Assembly: GCA_036260075.1 (NCBI GenBank)
Contig: DATAAM010000008.1
Coordinates: 1-6,138 of the forward strand
DNA length: 6,138 nt
Direction: 5' to 3'
Source of the DNA: DATAAM01 sp036260075
Lineage (GTDB): Bacteria > Actinomycetota > Acidimicrobiia > Acidimicrobiales > JAHWLA01
The position numbers were made by a program, and so were the translations under genes. Below are positions 1 through 5,556 of this stretch, in pieces. The notes under the pieces are model-generated. The model was not told the DNA's origin. It did no database searches and saw only the letters and a list, made by a program, of their open reading frames with translations. How positions within the stretch are numbered: the stretch's first letter is position 1; every line of letters begins with the position of its first letter.

Positions 1-254
1 AACGCGACGACCCTGTGCTCGCCCGGCGGGAGCGGCTCCGGCGCCTCGCCGCGCGGGGGCAGCTCGCGGGGTACGGGCTCATCCTCCTCGCGGTCGGGGC
101 GTTCGTGTTCGGGCTGGTCGCCGGGTTCACCACTGCGGTCACGACCGTCGTGACGGTGGCGCTCGGCGCGACGACGGTCGTCCTCGCTCCCGCCATCGTC
201 CTCGGCTACGCAGTCCGCGCCGCCGAGCGGGAGGACCGCGCCAGCGGCAGGTAA
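1..254 (+). CDS. Small two-helix membrane protein, C-terminal part (5' end outside window)
   Basis: The reading frame is open to the left edge and reads RDDPVLARRERLRRL before the hydrophobic part, so the true start most likely lies upstream; the GTG at 15 is probably internal. The visible part has a basic, Arg-rich cytoplasmic segment, a hydrophobic helix around AGYGLILLAVGAFVFGLVAG, a second one around TVVTVALGATTVVLAPAIVL, and a short charged tail ending RAAEREDRASGR. The order DDPVLARR, GYG, two helices, APAIVLGYAV, AAEREDR resembles a family of short uncharacterised actinobacterial membrane proteins that I know only as hypothetical, so I assign no function. It ends 39 bases before the alcohol dehydrogenase on the same strand, so the two could share a transcript. 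I am confident it is a real gene because of its two coherent membrane helices and GC-ending codons, but not of what it does. Confidence 0.75.
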   Translation, partial: RDDPVLARRERLRRLAARGQLAGYGLILLAVGAFVFGLVAGFTTAVTTVVTVALGATTVVLAPAIVLGYAVRAAEREDRASGR

Positions 255-293
255 CGTGCCGAGGGTACGTAACACGTCGAGGAGAAGCGCACG

Positions 294-1400
294 ATGAGCA
301 AGGCCGCAGTGATGACCGGGATCGATCAGCCGCTGGAGATCCGCGACGACGTCGAGGTCGAGGCACCGCACGCCGGCGAGCTGAAGGTGCGCATGGCCGC
401 CTCGGGCGTGTGCCACTCCGACCTTTCCGTGCAGAACGGCACGCTCTACAACAACCTGCCTGCGGTGATCGGGCACGAAGGCGCGGGCGTCGTCGAGGAG
501 GTGGGCGAGGGCGTCGAGGGGTTCGAGCCCGGCGACCACGTGGTCATCTCGTGGGTCCCCCAGTGCGGCACCTGCTTCTTCTGCGCCAAGGACCAGGCCT
601 ACCTGTGCGAGAACGCCAACACGGCGCTGGCCACAGGCGGGATGCTCGACGGCACCCCCCGGTTCAGCCTGGAGGGGAAGCCCGTCCACCACATGGCGGC
701 GGCGGGCACGTTCGCCGAGACGACGGTGATCCCCGCCATCGGCGCGGTGAAGATCCCGAAGGAGATCGACCTCAAGGCAGCTTCGCTGATCGGCTGCGGC
801 GTGCTGACCGGCGTGGGCGCCGCGCTCAACACGGCCACCATCCGCAAGGGCGACACGGTGGCGGTGGTGGGATGCGGCGGCGTCGGCCTCAACGTGGTGC
901 AGGGCGCCCGCATCGCCGGGGCGGGCGAGATCATCGCCGTCGACATGAACGAGACCAAGCTGCAGATGGCCAAGGACTTCGGGGCCACCGTCACGGTCAA
1001 CGCCTCGCAGGGCGACGCCGTGTCGCAGGTGATGGGGCTCACCGAACAGCGCGGGGTCGACGTGGCCTTCGAGGTGATCGGGCTGCAGCAGACGATCGAC
1101 CAGACCATCACAATGGCCCGCCGCGGCGGCCAGGCCATCCTCGTCGGCGTGCCCCGCATGGACGTCATGGTCACACTGCCGGCGTTCATCGGGATCGTGC
1201 TGCAGGAGAAGACGATCAAGGGCTGCTGGTACGGGTCGTCCAACGTGCACAAGGACGTGCCCAAGCTGGTGGAGCTCTACCAGCGGGGCGAGCTCAAGCT
1301 CGACGAGCTGATCTCGCGGGAGATCACGCTGGAGCAGGTCAACGAGGCGTTCGAAGCGATGAAGACGGGCGAGCTGGCCCGCAGCGTCGTCGTCTACTGA
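294..1400 (+). CDS. Zn-dependent, NAD-type alcohol dehydrogenase (class III-like MDR family)
   Basis: Predicted cytoplasmic enzyme that oxidises an alcohol to an aldehyde, or the reverse, with NAD(H). It has 368 residues, normal for zinc-containing medium-chain dehydrogenases. Catalytic zinc ligands are visible at C40 (SGVCHSD), H61-E62 (IGHEGAGVVEEVG) and C168 (LIGCGVLTG). The structural zinc lobe is intact with C91, C94, C97 and C105. The Rossmann fold carries GCGGVG at 193-198, and D217 at the end of the second strand (IIAVD) favours NAD over NADP. The lobe and the GCGVLTG motif place it near AdhC/AdhD-type enzymes; the substrate cannot be read from sequence, and the context does not show the partners expected for formaldehyde detoxification. 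The ATG start is supported by AGGAG at 280-284, nine bases upstream. The next gene on this side is convergent. No copy of the TTACC/GGTAA operator is convincing upstream, so control by the nearby TetR protein is not supported. Confidence 0.95.
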   Translation: MSKAAVMTGIDQPLEIRDDVEVEAPHAGELKVRMAASGVCHSDLSVQNGTLYNNLPAVIGHEGAGVVEEVGEGVEGFEPGDHVVISWVPQCGTCFFCAKDQAYLCENANTALATGGMLDGTPRFSLEGKPVHHMAAAGTFAETTVIPAIGAVKIPKEIDLKAASLIGCGVLTGVGAALNTATIRKGDTVAVVGCGGVGLNVVQGARIAGAGEIIAVDMNETKLQMAKDFGATVTVNASQGDAVSQVMGLTEQRGVDVAFEVIGLQQTIDQTITMARRGGQAILVGVPRMDVMVTLPAFIGIVLQEKTIKGCWYGSSNVHKDVPKLVELYQRGELKLDELISREITLEQVNEAFEAMKTGELARSVVVY

Positions 1401-1461
1401 CCGGTTTTTCTCCGCAAACGCAGGCGAGGGGCGCCCCGGATCCGCGAAAAAAACGAGGCGA
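1401..1461. terminator. Convergent intergenic gap with possible weak terminators
   Basis: This gap separates the dehydrogenase stop (plus) from the stop of the small minus-strand gene. It holds a T5 run at 1405-1409 directly after the dehydrogenase stop and an A7 run at 1447-1453, which would be a U7 tract for minus-strand transcription. For the minus strand a weak stem (AGCGAG with CTCGTT, around 1448-1479) precedes the U7 tract. Between the runs are two short palindromes, GGGGCGCCCC (1428-1437) and CGGATCCG (1437-1444). No stable classical hairpin plus U tract is present for the plus strand. A termination role is likely from position, but the structure is unconvincing. Confidence 0.3.
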
Positions 1462-1674
1462 CTAGCGCAGCTCGCTGGGGCGGTAGCGACGGCGGCGCGC
1501 CCTCGCCGCCAGCAGGGAGATGCCGGTCCGCCGGGCCGGAAGGGGACGAATCGGCTCGGGCGGGCGGCGGCTGTCGGCGATGGGTGCCTGTCGCGGCGGC
1601 GTCCGGCTGGCGTTCACGTCCTCGAACTTCGGCGTGGTGACTAGTTCTCCTGTGCACTCGCACAACACGGACAT
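1462..1674 (-). CDS. Small basic Pro/Arg-rich protein, unrecognised
   Basis: A 70-residue frame on the minus strand begins MSVLCECTGELVTTPKFED, has a Pro/Arg-rich middle, and ends ARRRRYRPSELR. I do not recognise it. The case for a real gene is that about 60 of 70 codons end in G or C by hand count, it fills an otherwise empty gap of 337 bases, and its layout (acidic Cys-containing head, basic disordered tail) is coherent. The two cysteines of CEC could bind a metal, but two ligands alone are weak evidence. No Shine-Dalgarno sequence is visible before the ATG, so translation may be leaderless. It is divergent from the TetR gene, with 63 bases between start codons, so the palindrome at 1721-1736 could also affect its transcription. 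The frame stays open upstream into antisense of tetR; that extension is a shadow. The alternative is non-coding DNA with a chance frame. Confidence 0.5.
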   Translation of the reverse strand: MSVLCECTGELVTTPKFEDVNASRTPPRQAPIADSRRPPEPIRPLPARRTGISLLAARARRRRYRPSELR

Positions 1675-1720
1675 TTCGACGACGCTCAGCGTGCGAGGGT
1701 GCCCACGGAGGGCGCGCCTT

Positions 1721-1736
1721 GTTACCCTGCGGTAAC
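1721..1736. promoter_or_regulatory. TetR operator candidate, perfect 6-4-6 inverted repeat
   Basis: GTTACC-CTGC-GGTAAC is a perfect 6-bp inverted repeat with a 4-bp spacer, ending one base before the tetR ATG. TetR dimers bind palindromes of this size, usually in their own promoter. The same half-sites recur in the promoter of the acyl-CoA dehydrogenase at 5526-5541, which argues against chance. Binding by the neighbouring TetR protein is inference. Confidence 0.85.
1723..1728 (+). promoter_or_regulatory. Candidate -10 element of tetR (leaderless transcript)
   Basis: TACCCT fits the TAnnnT pattern of -10 elements in GC-rich actinobacteria and lies nine bases before the tetR ATG, so the transcript would start at or next to the start codon. 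No convincing -35 element is seen. It lies inside the palindrome, so a bound repressor would block the polymerase directly. Confidence 0.45.
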
Positions 1737-1737
1737 C

Positions 1738-2322
1738 ATGGCCGGCCGCCTCCCCGCCGCCCGACGCCGCGACCAGCTCCTCGAGGTGGCCCTCGAGGTG
1801 TTCGCCGCCCGCGGCTTCCACGCCACGTCGATGGACGACGTGGCCGAGGCGGCAGGCGTCACCAAGCCGGTGCTGTACCAGCACTTCCGATCGAAGCGGG
1901 CGCTGTACCTGGAGCTGCTCGACGAGGTCGGCTCGCAGCTGCGCGACGCCATCACCAAGGCGAGCGTGGAGGCCTCGGGGCCCCGGCAGCAGGTGCAGGC
2001 GGGCTGCGCCGCCTACTTCCGCTTCGTGGCCGACCACCGCAACGCCTTCCGGCTCCTGTTCGGCAGCGGCGCCCGGCGCGACGTGGAGTTCGCCGACGCC
2101 GTGCGGCGGGTGGAGGAGGGCATCGCCGAGACGGTGGCCACGTTCATCGAAGCCGACATCGACGACGAGCACCGGCGGATGCTGGCCCACGGCGTCGTCG
2201 GCATGGCCGAGGGCACCAGTCGCTACTGGTTGGTGAACGGCCACGACTTCGACCCCGACGTGCTGGCCCGCCGCATCGCCGAGCTGGCCTGGGCGGGCCT
2301 GCGCGGCATCACGCGCGACTGA
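1738..2322 (+). CDS. TetR/AcrR-family transcriptional regulator
   Basis: A 194-residue protein of normal TetR length, predicted to act as a dimeric DNA-binding repressor released by a small ligand. The N-terminal domain carries RRDQLLEVALEVFAARGFHATSM, then the helix-turn-helix with DDVAEAAG (33-40) and the recognition helix VTKPVLYQHF (41-50), followed by SKRALYLELL. The C-terminal part (about 70-194) is helical and would form the ligand pocket and dimer face; it gives no clear ligand. I chose the ATG at 1738 because the family motif starts right after it and because the palindrome would otherwise be translated. A GTG at 1699 in the same frame would add 13 residues unlike the family. GGAGGG at 1707-1712 is 25 bases from the ATG, too far for a ribosome site, so a leaderless mRNA is likely. 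Matching palindromes suggest it controls itself and the acyl-CoA dehydrogenase at 4274-5491. Its 3' end overlaps the convergent gene by 100 bases. Confidence 0.93.
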   Translation: MAGRLPAARRRDQLLEVALEVFAARGFHATSMDDVAEAAGVTKPVLYQHFRSKRALYLELLDEVGSQLRDAITKASVEASGPRQQVQAGCAAYFRFVADHRNAFRLLFGSGARRDVEFADAVRRVEEGIAETVATFIEADIDDEHRRMLAHGVVGMAEGTSRYWLVNGHDFDPDVLARRIAELAWAGLRGITRD

Positions 2323-2978
2323 CACACCAGCGCGCCCAGGAGGTCGACCACCATGAACGTGGCGCGGGCCAGGAGCGCGGTGGCGGCGCCCACACCGGCG
2401 GGCAGGCCGCACAGCTCCACAAACACCGCCTCGCGCACGCCGATGCCCGACGGCGCGCCGAAGGCCACGAAGCCCGCCGCCCACGACGCCCACGTCGCCA
2501 CGCCGATGCGAACCAGGTCGACGTCGCCGCCGACGGCGTGGGCCACCAGCCCCGTGGCCCCGCCGACGGCGATCCAGGCGGGGAGGGCGGGCACCAGCGC
2601 GTAGAACGCCAGCAGCGAGAGGAGGACGGACCGGTAGGCGACCGGGCGCGGCACGCCGCCTCGCACCGCCACCTCGGCCCGGCCCACCACCCCGCCGATG
2701 CCGATCGGCACGTACTTGGCGATCTCGCCCACGAAGAACCAGCGCACGGCGTCGGCCGTCTGGACCGCGGCGCCGAGCCGCCGCAGGATCACCCCCCACA
2801 GGGCGCCCACCAACGCGAGGGCCACGGCGGCCAGGGCCACCGCCGCCATCAGAAGGCCCGGCCGAGCGTCGCCCAGCGCCCGGCGGACGTCGTCCCACTC
2901 TCCCGCCAGGCGGGCGACCACGAACGCCACCCCGGCCGCGGCGAGGGCCAAGCCGACGATGTCGCGGGCACGGCGCAC
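2223..2978 (-). CDS. Compact LPG-synthase-type transmembrane protein (UPF0104/AglD2-like)
   Basis: A 251-residue polytopic membrane protein with about six hydrophobic segments. Family marks are WFFVGEIAKYVP (80-91), GRAEVAVRGGVPR (99-111) and GAPSGIGVREAVF (174-186), as in the transmembrane region of lysylphosphatidylglycerol synthases and their stand-alone relatives, which are usually about 300 residues or more. Stand-alone members lack the aminoacyl-transfer domain; some are thought to move or modify lipid-linked compounds, and the exact role here is unknown. SVLLSLLAFY (117-126) runs almost straight into PALPAWIAVGGATGLVAHAVG (130-150); in typical members a long middle segment separates these parts, so this one looks internally shortened in frame. 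The last 33 or so residues (after LLGALVCQ) are hydrophilic and encoded opposite the end of tetR, so they may be a non-conserved tail. The GTG start lacks a ribosome site, but TAGCCT lies nine bases upstream, suiting a leaderless transcript. Confidence 0.82.
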   Translation of the reverse strand: MRRARDIVGLALAAAGVAFVVARLAGEWDDVRRALGDARPGLLMAAVALAAVALALVGALWGVILRRLGAAVQTADAVRWFFVGEIAKYVPIGIGGVVGRAEVAVRGGVPRPVAYRSVLLSLLAFYALVPALPAWIAVGGATGLVAHAVGGDVDLVRIGVATWASWAAGFVAFGAPSGIGVREAVFVELCGLPAGVGAATALLARATFMVVDLLGALVCQSRVMPRRPAQASSAMRRASTSGSKSWPFTNQ

Positions 2979-2987
2979 GGGAGGGCG

Positions 2988-2997
2988 AGGCTACCGT
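2988..2997. promoter_or_regulatory. Overlapping divergent -10 candidates
   Basis: The ten bases AGGCTACCGT hold two face-to-face -10 candidates sharing the central TA: TAGCCT on the minus strand (2993-2988), nine bases from the GTG of the membrane protein at 2978, and TACCGT on the plus strand (2992-2997), one base from the GTG at 2999 and seven bases from the GTG at 3005. With only 20 bases between the annotated starts, both genes would have leaderless mRNAs and polymerases could not occupy both promoters at once. The motifs are short, so this is a positional argument. Confidence 0.4.
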
Positions 2998-2998
2998 C

Positions 2999-3880
2999 GT
3001 GGCCGTGCGGCGGCCTCCTGTCTGGACTGTGGCCGTGGCAGCCGGGGTCCTCGGCGCCGTGAGCCTGGCGGCCGCCGTGGTCGTCCGCGAGGAGGACGGC
3101 GACTTCGCCGAGCGAGCAGAGCACGCCTGCCGACGGGTGGCGCCGGACCTGGCGGCGAAGATCTCCGTAGCCGACGACAAGGAGGTCGCGGCGGTTCTGC
3201 GCATGCTCGCCGACACGTCGAGCCGCATCGGGCAGGAGCTGAAAGGCGTGGAGCTCCCGACGCAGCCCGATCGGCGAGCCGCCGCCGGCGACATGTTGAA
3301 CGCGCTGCGCACGGCGGCCGACGAAGCCGACATGCTCGCTCGGCTCGCTGCCGGTGAGCCGGTCGTCAAGCGAGGCGAGCCCGACACGTGGGTGCTGCCC
3401 TCGCGCTACCAGCGTGCGGAAGCGGCGGCCAAACGGGTGGGCGCCCCGTCGTGCGCACGGGAGGAGGTGCGCTTGGCCGAGCTGGTTCCCCTGGCCGAGC
3501 GGCCGGTCGACAAGCCGCGCCAGGTACAGGCGGCCAACCGCCTCTGCAGCGAGACCGAAGACGAATACGTCGAGATCATCGAGCGCAACGCCGAGTCCCT
3601 CGGCGACGAAGCAGTGGTCCGGCAGGTGGCCGACGTGCTCCGGAACCTGCGCGACGGGCTGGCTCGACTGCCCATGCGGCCCGAAGACCTCCAGCACCTG
3701 AACCGGTACCTGGACCGGACGTCGCTGCTCCTGGAGCAGCACGACCACCTCGGGGCCGCCCGCCGCCGGGGCGATGCGCGAGCGTTGGAGGCCGTGGCCG
3801 CCCGAATCGACGAGCTCAGGCAGGAACGGGACACCTCGGCGGGCGCGCTCGGCTGGAACATGTGCGTCGGCTTGCTCTGA
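2999..3880 (+). CDS. Membrane-anchored protein with two tandem Cys-bracketed helical domains
   Basis: Unrecognised 293-residue protein. Residues 8-28 form a single hydrophobic helix after a short basic start (MAVRRPP), with no lipobox Cys, so it is an uncleaved anchor or signal peptide; the rest would face outside. The only four cysteines are C44, C152, C183 and C289, giving two units spaced 108 and 106 residues. Both units begin with A-x-x-x-C in a charged helix (EHACRRVAPD; ANRLCSETED), continue with a V..VLR.LAD/LRD-like helix (VAAVLRMLADTSSRIGQEL; VADVLRNLRDGLARL), a PTQPDRR or PMRPEDL turn, a long helix, and a final helix ending near the last Cys (GAPSCA; GWNMCVG). This reads as an old internal duplication with one disulphide closing each helical bundle. 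The GTG at 3005 may be the true start, since a -10 candidate ends seven bases before it and no ribosome site is visible for either. The small membrane gene follows after 66 bases. No enzyme motif is seen; a ligand-binding or structural role is only a guess. Confidence 0.82.
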   Translation: MAVRRPPVWTVAVAAGVLGAVSLAAAVVVREEDGDFAERAEHACRRVAPDLAAKISVADDKEVAAVLRMLADTSSRIGQELKGVELPTQPDRRAAAGDMLNALRTAADEADMLARLAAGEPVVKRGEPDTWVLPSRYQRAEAAAKRVGAPSCAREEVRLAELVPLAERPVDKPRQVQAANRLCSETEDEYVEIIERNAESLGDEAVVRQVADVLRNLRDGLARLPMRPEDLQHLNRYLDRTSLLLEQHDHLGAARRRGDARALEAVAARIDELRQERDTSAGALGWNMCVGLL

Positions 3881-3946
3881 CGCGGGTACACGCGCAGGAG
3901 CAGTCGAGACGCTCCGCACCGGCGGACAGAGCAGGAGGTCCGACAC

Positions 3947-4210
3947 GTGAGCACGACCCACCACAGCGGTCACGCCGTCGAACGCACCGCCGGCCGTCCC
4001 GAGGCGGGCAGGGCCTACACGATCGGCGCTGCCGTCTGCGCACTGTTCGCCGTCTTCTTCATCCCGGTCGTGTTCGGGCCGATCGGCGCCGTGCTCGGCT
4101 TCGTCGGCAACGCCAAGGGCGACCGGGCGGGCATCTGGGCCGCCCTCGCCGCCATCCTCGCCACGTTCGTGGGGGTGGTGCTGGGCGCCGCCGTCGCTGG
4201 CAACCGATGA
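3947..4210 (+). CDS. Small two-helix membrane protein
   Basis: An 87-residue protein with a hydrophilic His/Arg-containing head (1-22), a first hydrophobic segment (about 25-52, AYTIGAAVCALFAVFFIPVV then FGPIGAVLGFVG), a short loop NAKGDRAG, and a second helix (62-84) ending VAGNR. The FGPIGAVLGF-x-GNAKGDRAG segment is typical of short actinobacterial membrane proteins of the DUF4190-like kind; no function is established. The GTG start is well set by AGGAGGT at 3933-3939, seven bases upstream, the strongest ribosome site in the window. That contrasts with the neighbouring genes that seem leaderless and suggests high expression. It may be co-transcribed with the duplicated-domain gene or have its own promoter in the 66-base gap, where I see no clear -10. 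A strong hairpin begins 12 bases after its stop. Confidence 0.85.
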   Translation: MSTTHHSGHAVERTAGRPEAGRAYTIGAAVCALFAVFFIPVVFGPIGAVLGFVGNAKGDRAGIWAALAAILATFVGVVLGAAVAGNR

Positions 4211-4222
4211 CGACGCAGACGC

Positions 4223-4254
4223 GACGAGGGGACGCCCCCACGCGTCCCCTCGTC
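4223..4254. terminator. Strong hairpin, probable bidirectional terminator
   Basis: A perfect 13-bp inverted repeat (GACGAGGGGACGC at 4223-4235, GCGTCCCCTCGTC at 4242-4254) with a 6-base loop lies between the convergent stops of the small membrane gene (4210) and the acyl-CoA dehydrogenase (4274). No U tract follows on either strand, which is common for actinobacterial terminators. Being symmetric it could serve both transcripts. Confidence 0.85.
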
Positions 4255-4273
4255 CAGGATCGGGCGGCTGCGA

Positions 4274-5491
4274 CTATTTGATGTGGATGCCCGAGATGGC
4301 GCGGCTGATGACCAGCCGTTGGATCTCCGAGGTGCCCTCGAAGATCGTGTAGATCTTCGAGTCGCGGTGCCACCGCTCGACGGGGTACTCCCGCACGTAG
4401 CCGTAGCCGCCGAGGATCTGGATGGCCTCCTCGGTCACCTTCACCGCCGTCTCCCCCGCGAACAGCTTCGACATCGAGCCTTCGCCCGCTGTGAACGGCT
4501 GCCCTGTGCGGCCCATCCACGCGGCCCGCCACACGAGGAGGCGGGCGGCGTCGGTGAGCATCTTCATGTCGGCCAGCTTGAAGGCGATGGCCTGGTTCTC
4601 GATGATCGCCTTGCCGAACTGCTTGCGCTCCTTGGCGTACTCGAGCGCGTACTCGTAGGCGGCCCGGGCGATGCCCACGGCCTGGGCGCCCACCGCTGGC
4701 CGCGACGCCTCGAAGGTGGCCATGGCCGCCTGTGTGCGGGCGCTCTTGCCCTCGCGGGCCCGGGCGATGCGCTCGTCGAGCTTCTCCTTGCCACCGAGCA
4801 GGCAGCGGCCCGGCACCCGCACGTCGTCGAGGACGACCTCGGCGGTGTGCGAGGCGCGGATGCCGTGCTTCTTGAACTTCTGGCCCTGCGACAGCCCCGG
4901 CGTGCCCGGCGGCACCACGAAGCTGGCCTGGCCGCGCGACCCGAGGTCGGGCTCCACGCAGGCGACGACCACGTGCACGTCGGCGATGCCGCCGTTGGTG
5001 ATCCACGTCTTGGTGCCGTTGATCACCCACTCGTCCTTGGCCTCGTCGTACACGGCCCGGGTGCGCAGCGACGACACGTCGGACCCCGCATCGGGCTCCG
5101 ACACTGCGAAGGCGGCCAGCTGGAGCTTGTCGTTCTCGCCCCGGAAGCACTGCGGGACCCACTCCATGACCTGCTCCGGGGTGCCGTTGGCGAAGATGCC
5201 CGCCACGCCCAGGGTGGTGCCGAAGATGGCGAGGCCGATGCCGGCGTCGCCCCAAGCCACCTCCTCCATCACCAGCGGCAGCATGAGGCCGGTGGGGTCG
5301 CCGAAGGCGTTGGCCACGAAGTCGAAGGAGTACAGGCCGATCTCGGCGGCCTGCTCGATGACGGGCCAGGGCGTCTCCTCCCGCTCGTCCCACTCGTGGG
5401 CGACGGGGCGGATCACGTTCTCGGCGAAGTCGTGGACCCACTTCTGGATCTGGAGCTGATCCTCGTTCAGCTCCATGGAGAACTCGGGCAT
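4274..5491 (-). CDS. Acyl-CoA dehydrogenase (FadE-type)
   Basis: FAD-dependent enzyme that introduces a trans-2 double bond into an acyl-CoA, passing electrons to electron-transfer flavoprotein; cytoplasmic, first step of a beta-oxidation-type cycle. The 405 residues hold the whole fold: N-terminal helical domain (1-125), the flavin-contact strand AFAVSEPDAGSD (127-138) and WITNGG (163-168), and the C-terminal helical domain with ERKQFGKAI (288-296), QILGGYGYVREYPVERWHRD (358-377) and the catalytic glutamate E385 in YTIFEGTSE. It is about 20 residues longer than typical 380-residue members, the extra being a charged stretch at 231-255 (GGKEKLDERIARAREGKSAR) between the beta and C-terminal domains. 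Chain length or branching of the substrate cannot be deduced. The ATG start has GAGGTG on the minus strand at 5501-5496, with four bases between it and the ATG. The promoter region carries one strong and one weaker copy of the palindrome found before tetR. It lies 50 bases downstream of the MFS gene. Confidence 0.95.
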   Translation of the reverse strand: MPEFSMELNEDQLQIQKWVHDFAENVIRPVAHEWDEREETPWPVIEQAAEIGLYSFDFVANAFGDPTGLMLPLVMEEVAWGDAGIGLAIFGTTLGVAGIFANGTPEQVMEWVPQCFRGENDKLQLAAFAVSEPDAGSDVSSLRTRAVYDEAKDEWVINGTKTWITNGGIADVHVVVACVEPDLGSRGQASFVVPPGTPGLSQGQKFKKHGIRASHTAEVVLDDVRVPGRCLLGGKEKLDERIARAREGKSARTQAAMATFEASRPAVGAQAVGIARAAYEYALEYAKERKQFGKAIIENQAIAFKLADMKMLTDAARLLVWRAAWMGRTGQPFTAGEGSMSKLFAGETAVKVTEEAIQILGGYGYVREYPVERWHRDSKIYTIFEGTSEIQRLVISRAISGIHIK

Positions 5492-5525
5492 GGCGCACCT
5501 CGGAGGTCGAGCGGGGCGATCTGTT

Positions 5526-5541
5526 GTTACTGGACGGTAAC
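5526..5541. promoter_or_regulatory. Second copy of the TetR operator, acyl-CoA dehydrogenase promoter
   Basis: GTTACT-GGAC-GGTAAC shares its outer bases and spacing with the site before tetR; 5 of 6 half-site positions are symmetric. It ends one base before the MFS stop codon and lies 34 bases upstream of the acyl-CoA dehydrogenase ATG. Read on the minus strand it contains TACCGT (5539-5534), a TAnnnT -10 candidate at the same position within the palindrome as TACCCT in the tetR site. Initiation there would give a leader of about 35 bases that includes the ribosome site. Confidence 0.8.
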
Positions 5542-5556
5542 CTACCCAGCGGTAAG
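5541..5556. promoter_or_regulatory. Third, degenerate operator copy inside the MFS 3' end
   Basis: CCTACC-CAGC-GGTAAG matches the tetR site at 12 of 16 positions, and its centre is 15 bases from that of the site at 5526-5541, so the two would lie about one and a half helix turns apart. It covers the last codons of the MFS gene (CTT ACC GCT GGG TAG on the minus strand). A tandem weak site next to a strong one would suit cooperative binding; it could also be chance. Confidence 0.5.

Noticed and set aside
250..276. GGTAAC (250-255) and CGTAAC (268-273) upstream of the alcohol dehydrogenase, as a possible further TetR operator
   Set aside because: The half-sites are in the same orientation, not inverted, the spacing differs from the 6-4-6 form, and the first overlaps the stop codon of the preceding gene. 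Not enough to add the alcohol dehydrogenase to the regulon.
599..1264. A 221-codon minus-strand frame opposite the alcohol dehydrogenase
   Set aside because: Ser/Thr/Pro-rich shadow of a gene with complete zinc and Rossmann motifs on the other strand.
1428..1444. GGGGCGCCCC and CGGATCCG palindromes as a strong terminator
   Set aside because: Both are loopless short palindromes that cannot fold as hairpins of useful size, and they are not followed by a U tract in the right place.
1699..1737. GTG at 1699 as the tetR start
   Set aside because: It would add 13 residues with no family counterpart and place the operator inside the coding sequence; the ATG at 1738 fits the family N-terminus.
1462..3387. 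A 641-codon open frame on the minus strand
   Set aside because: Only its last 70 codons look like protein; the rest is antisense to tetR or out of frame with the membrane protein and consists of Arg/Gly/Ala-rich low-complexity sequence, as expected from high GC.
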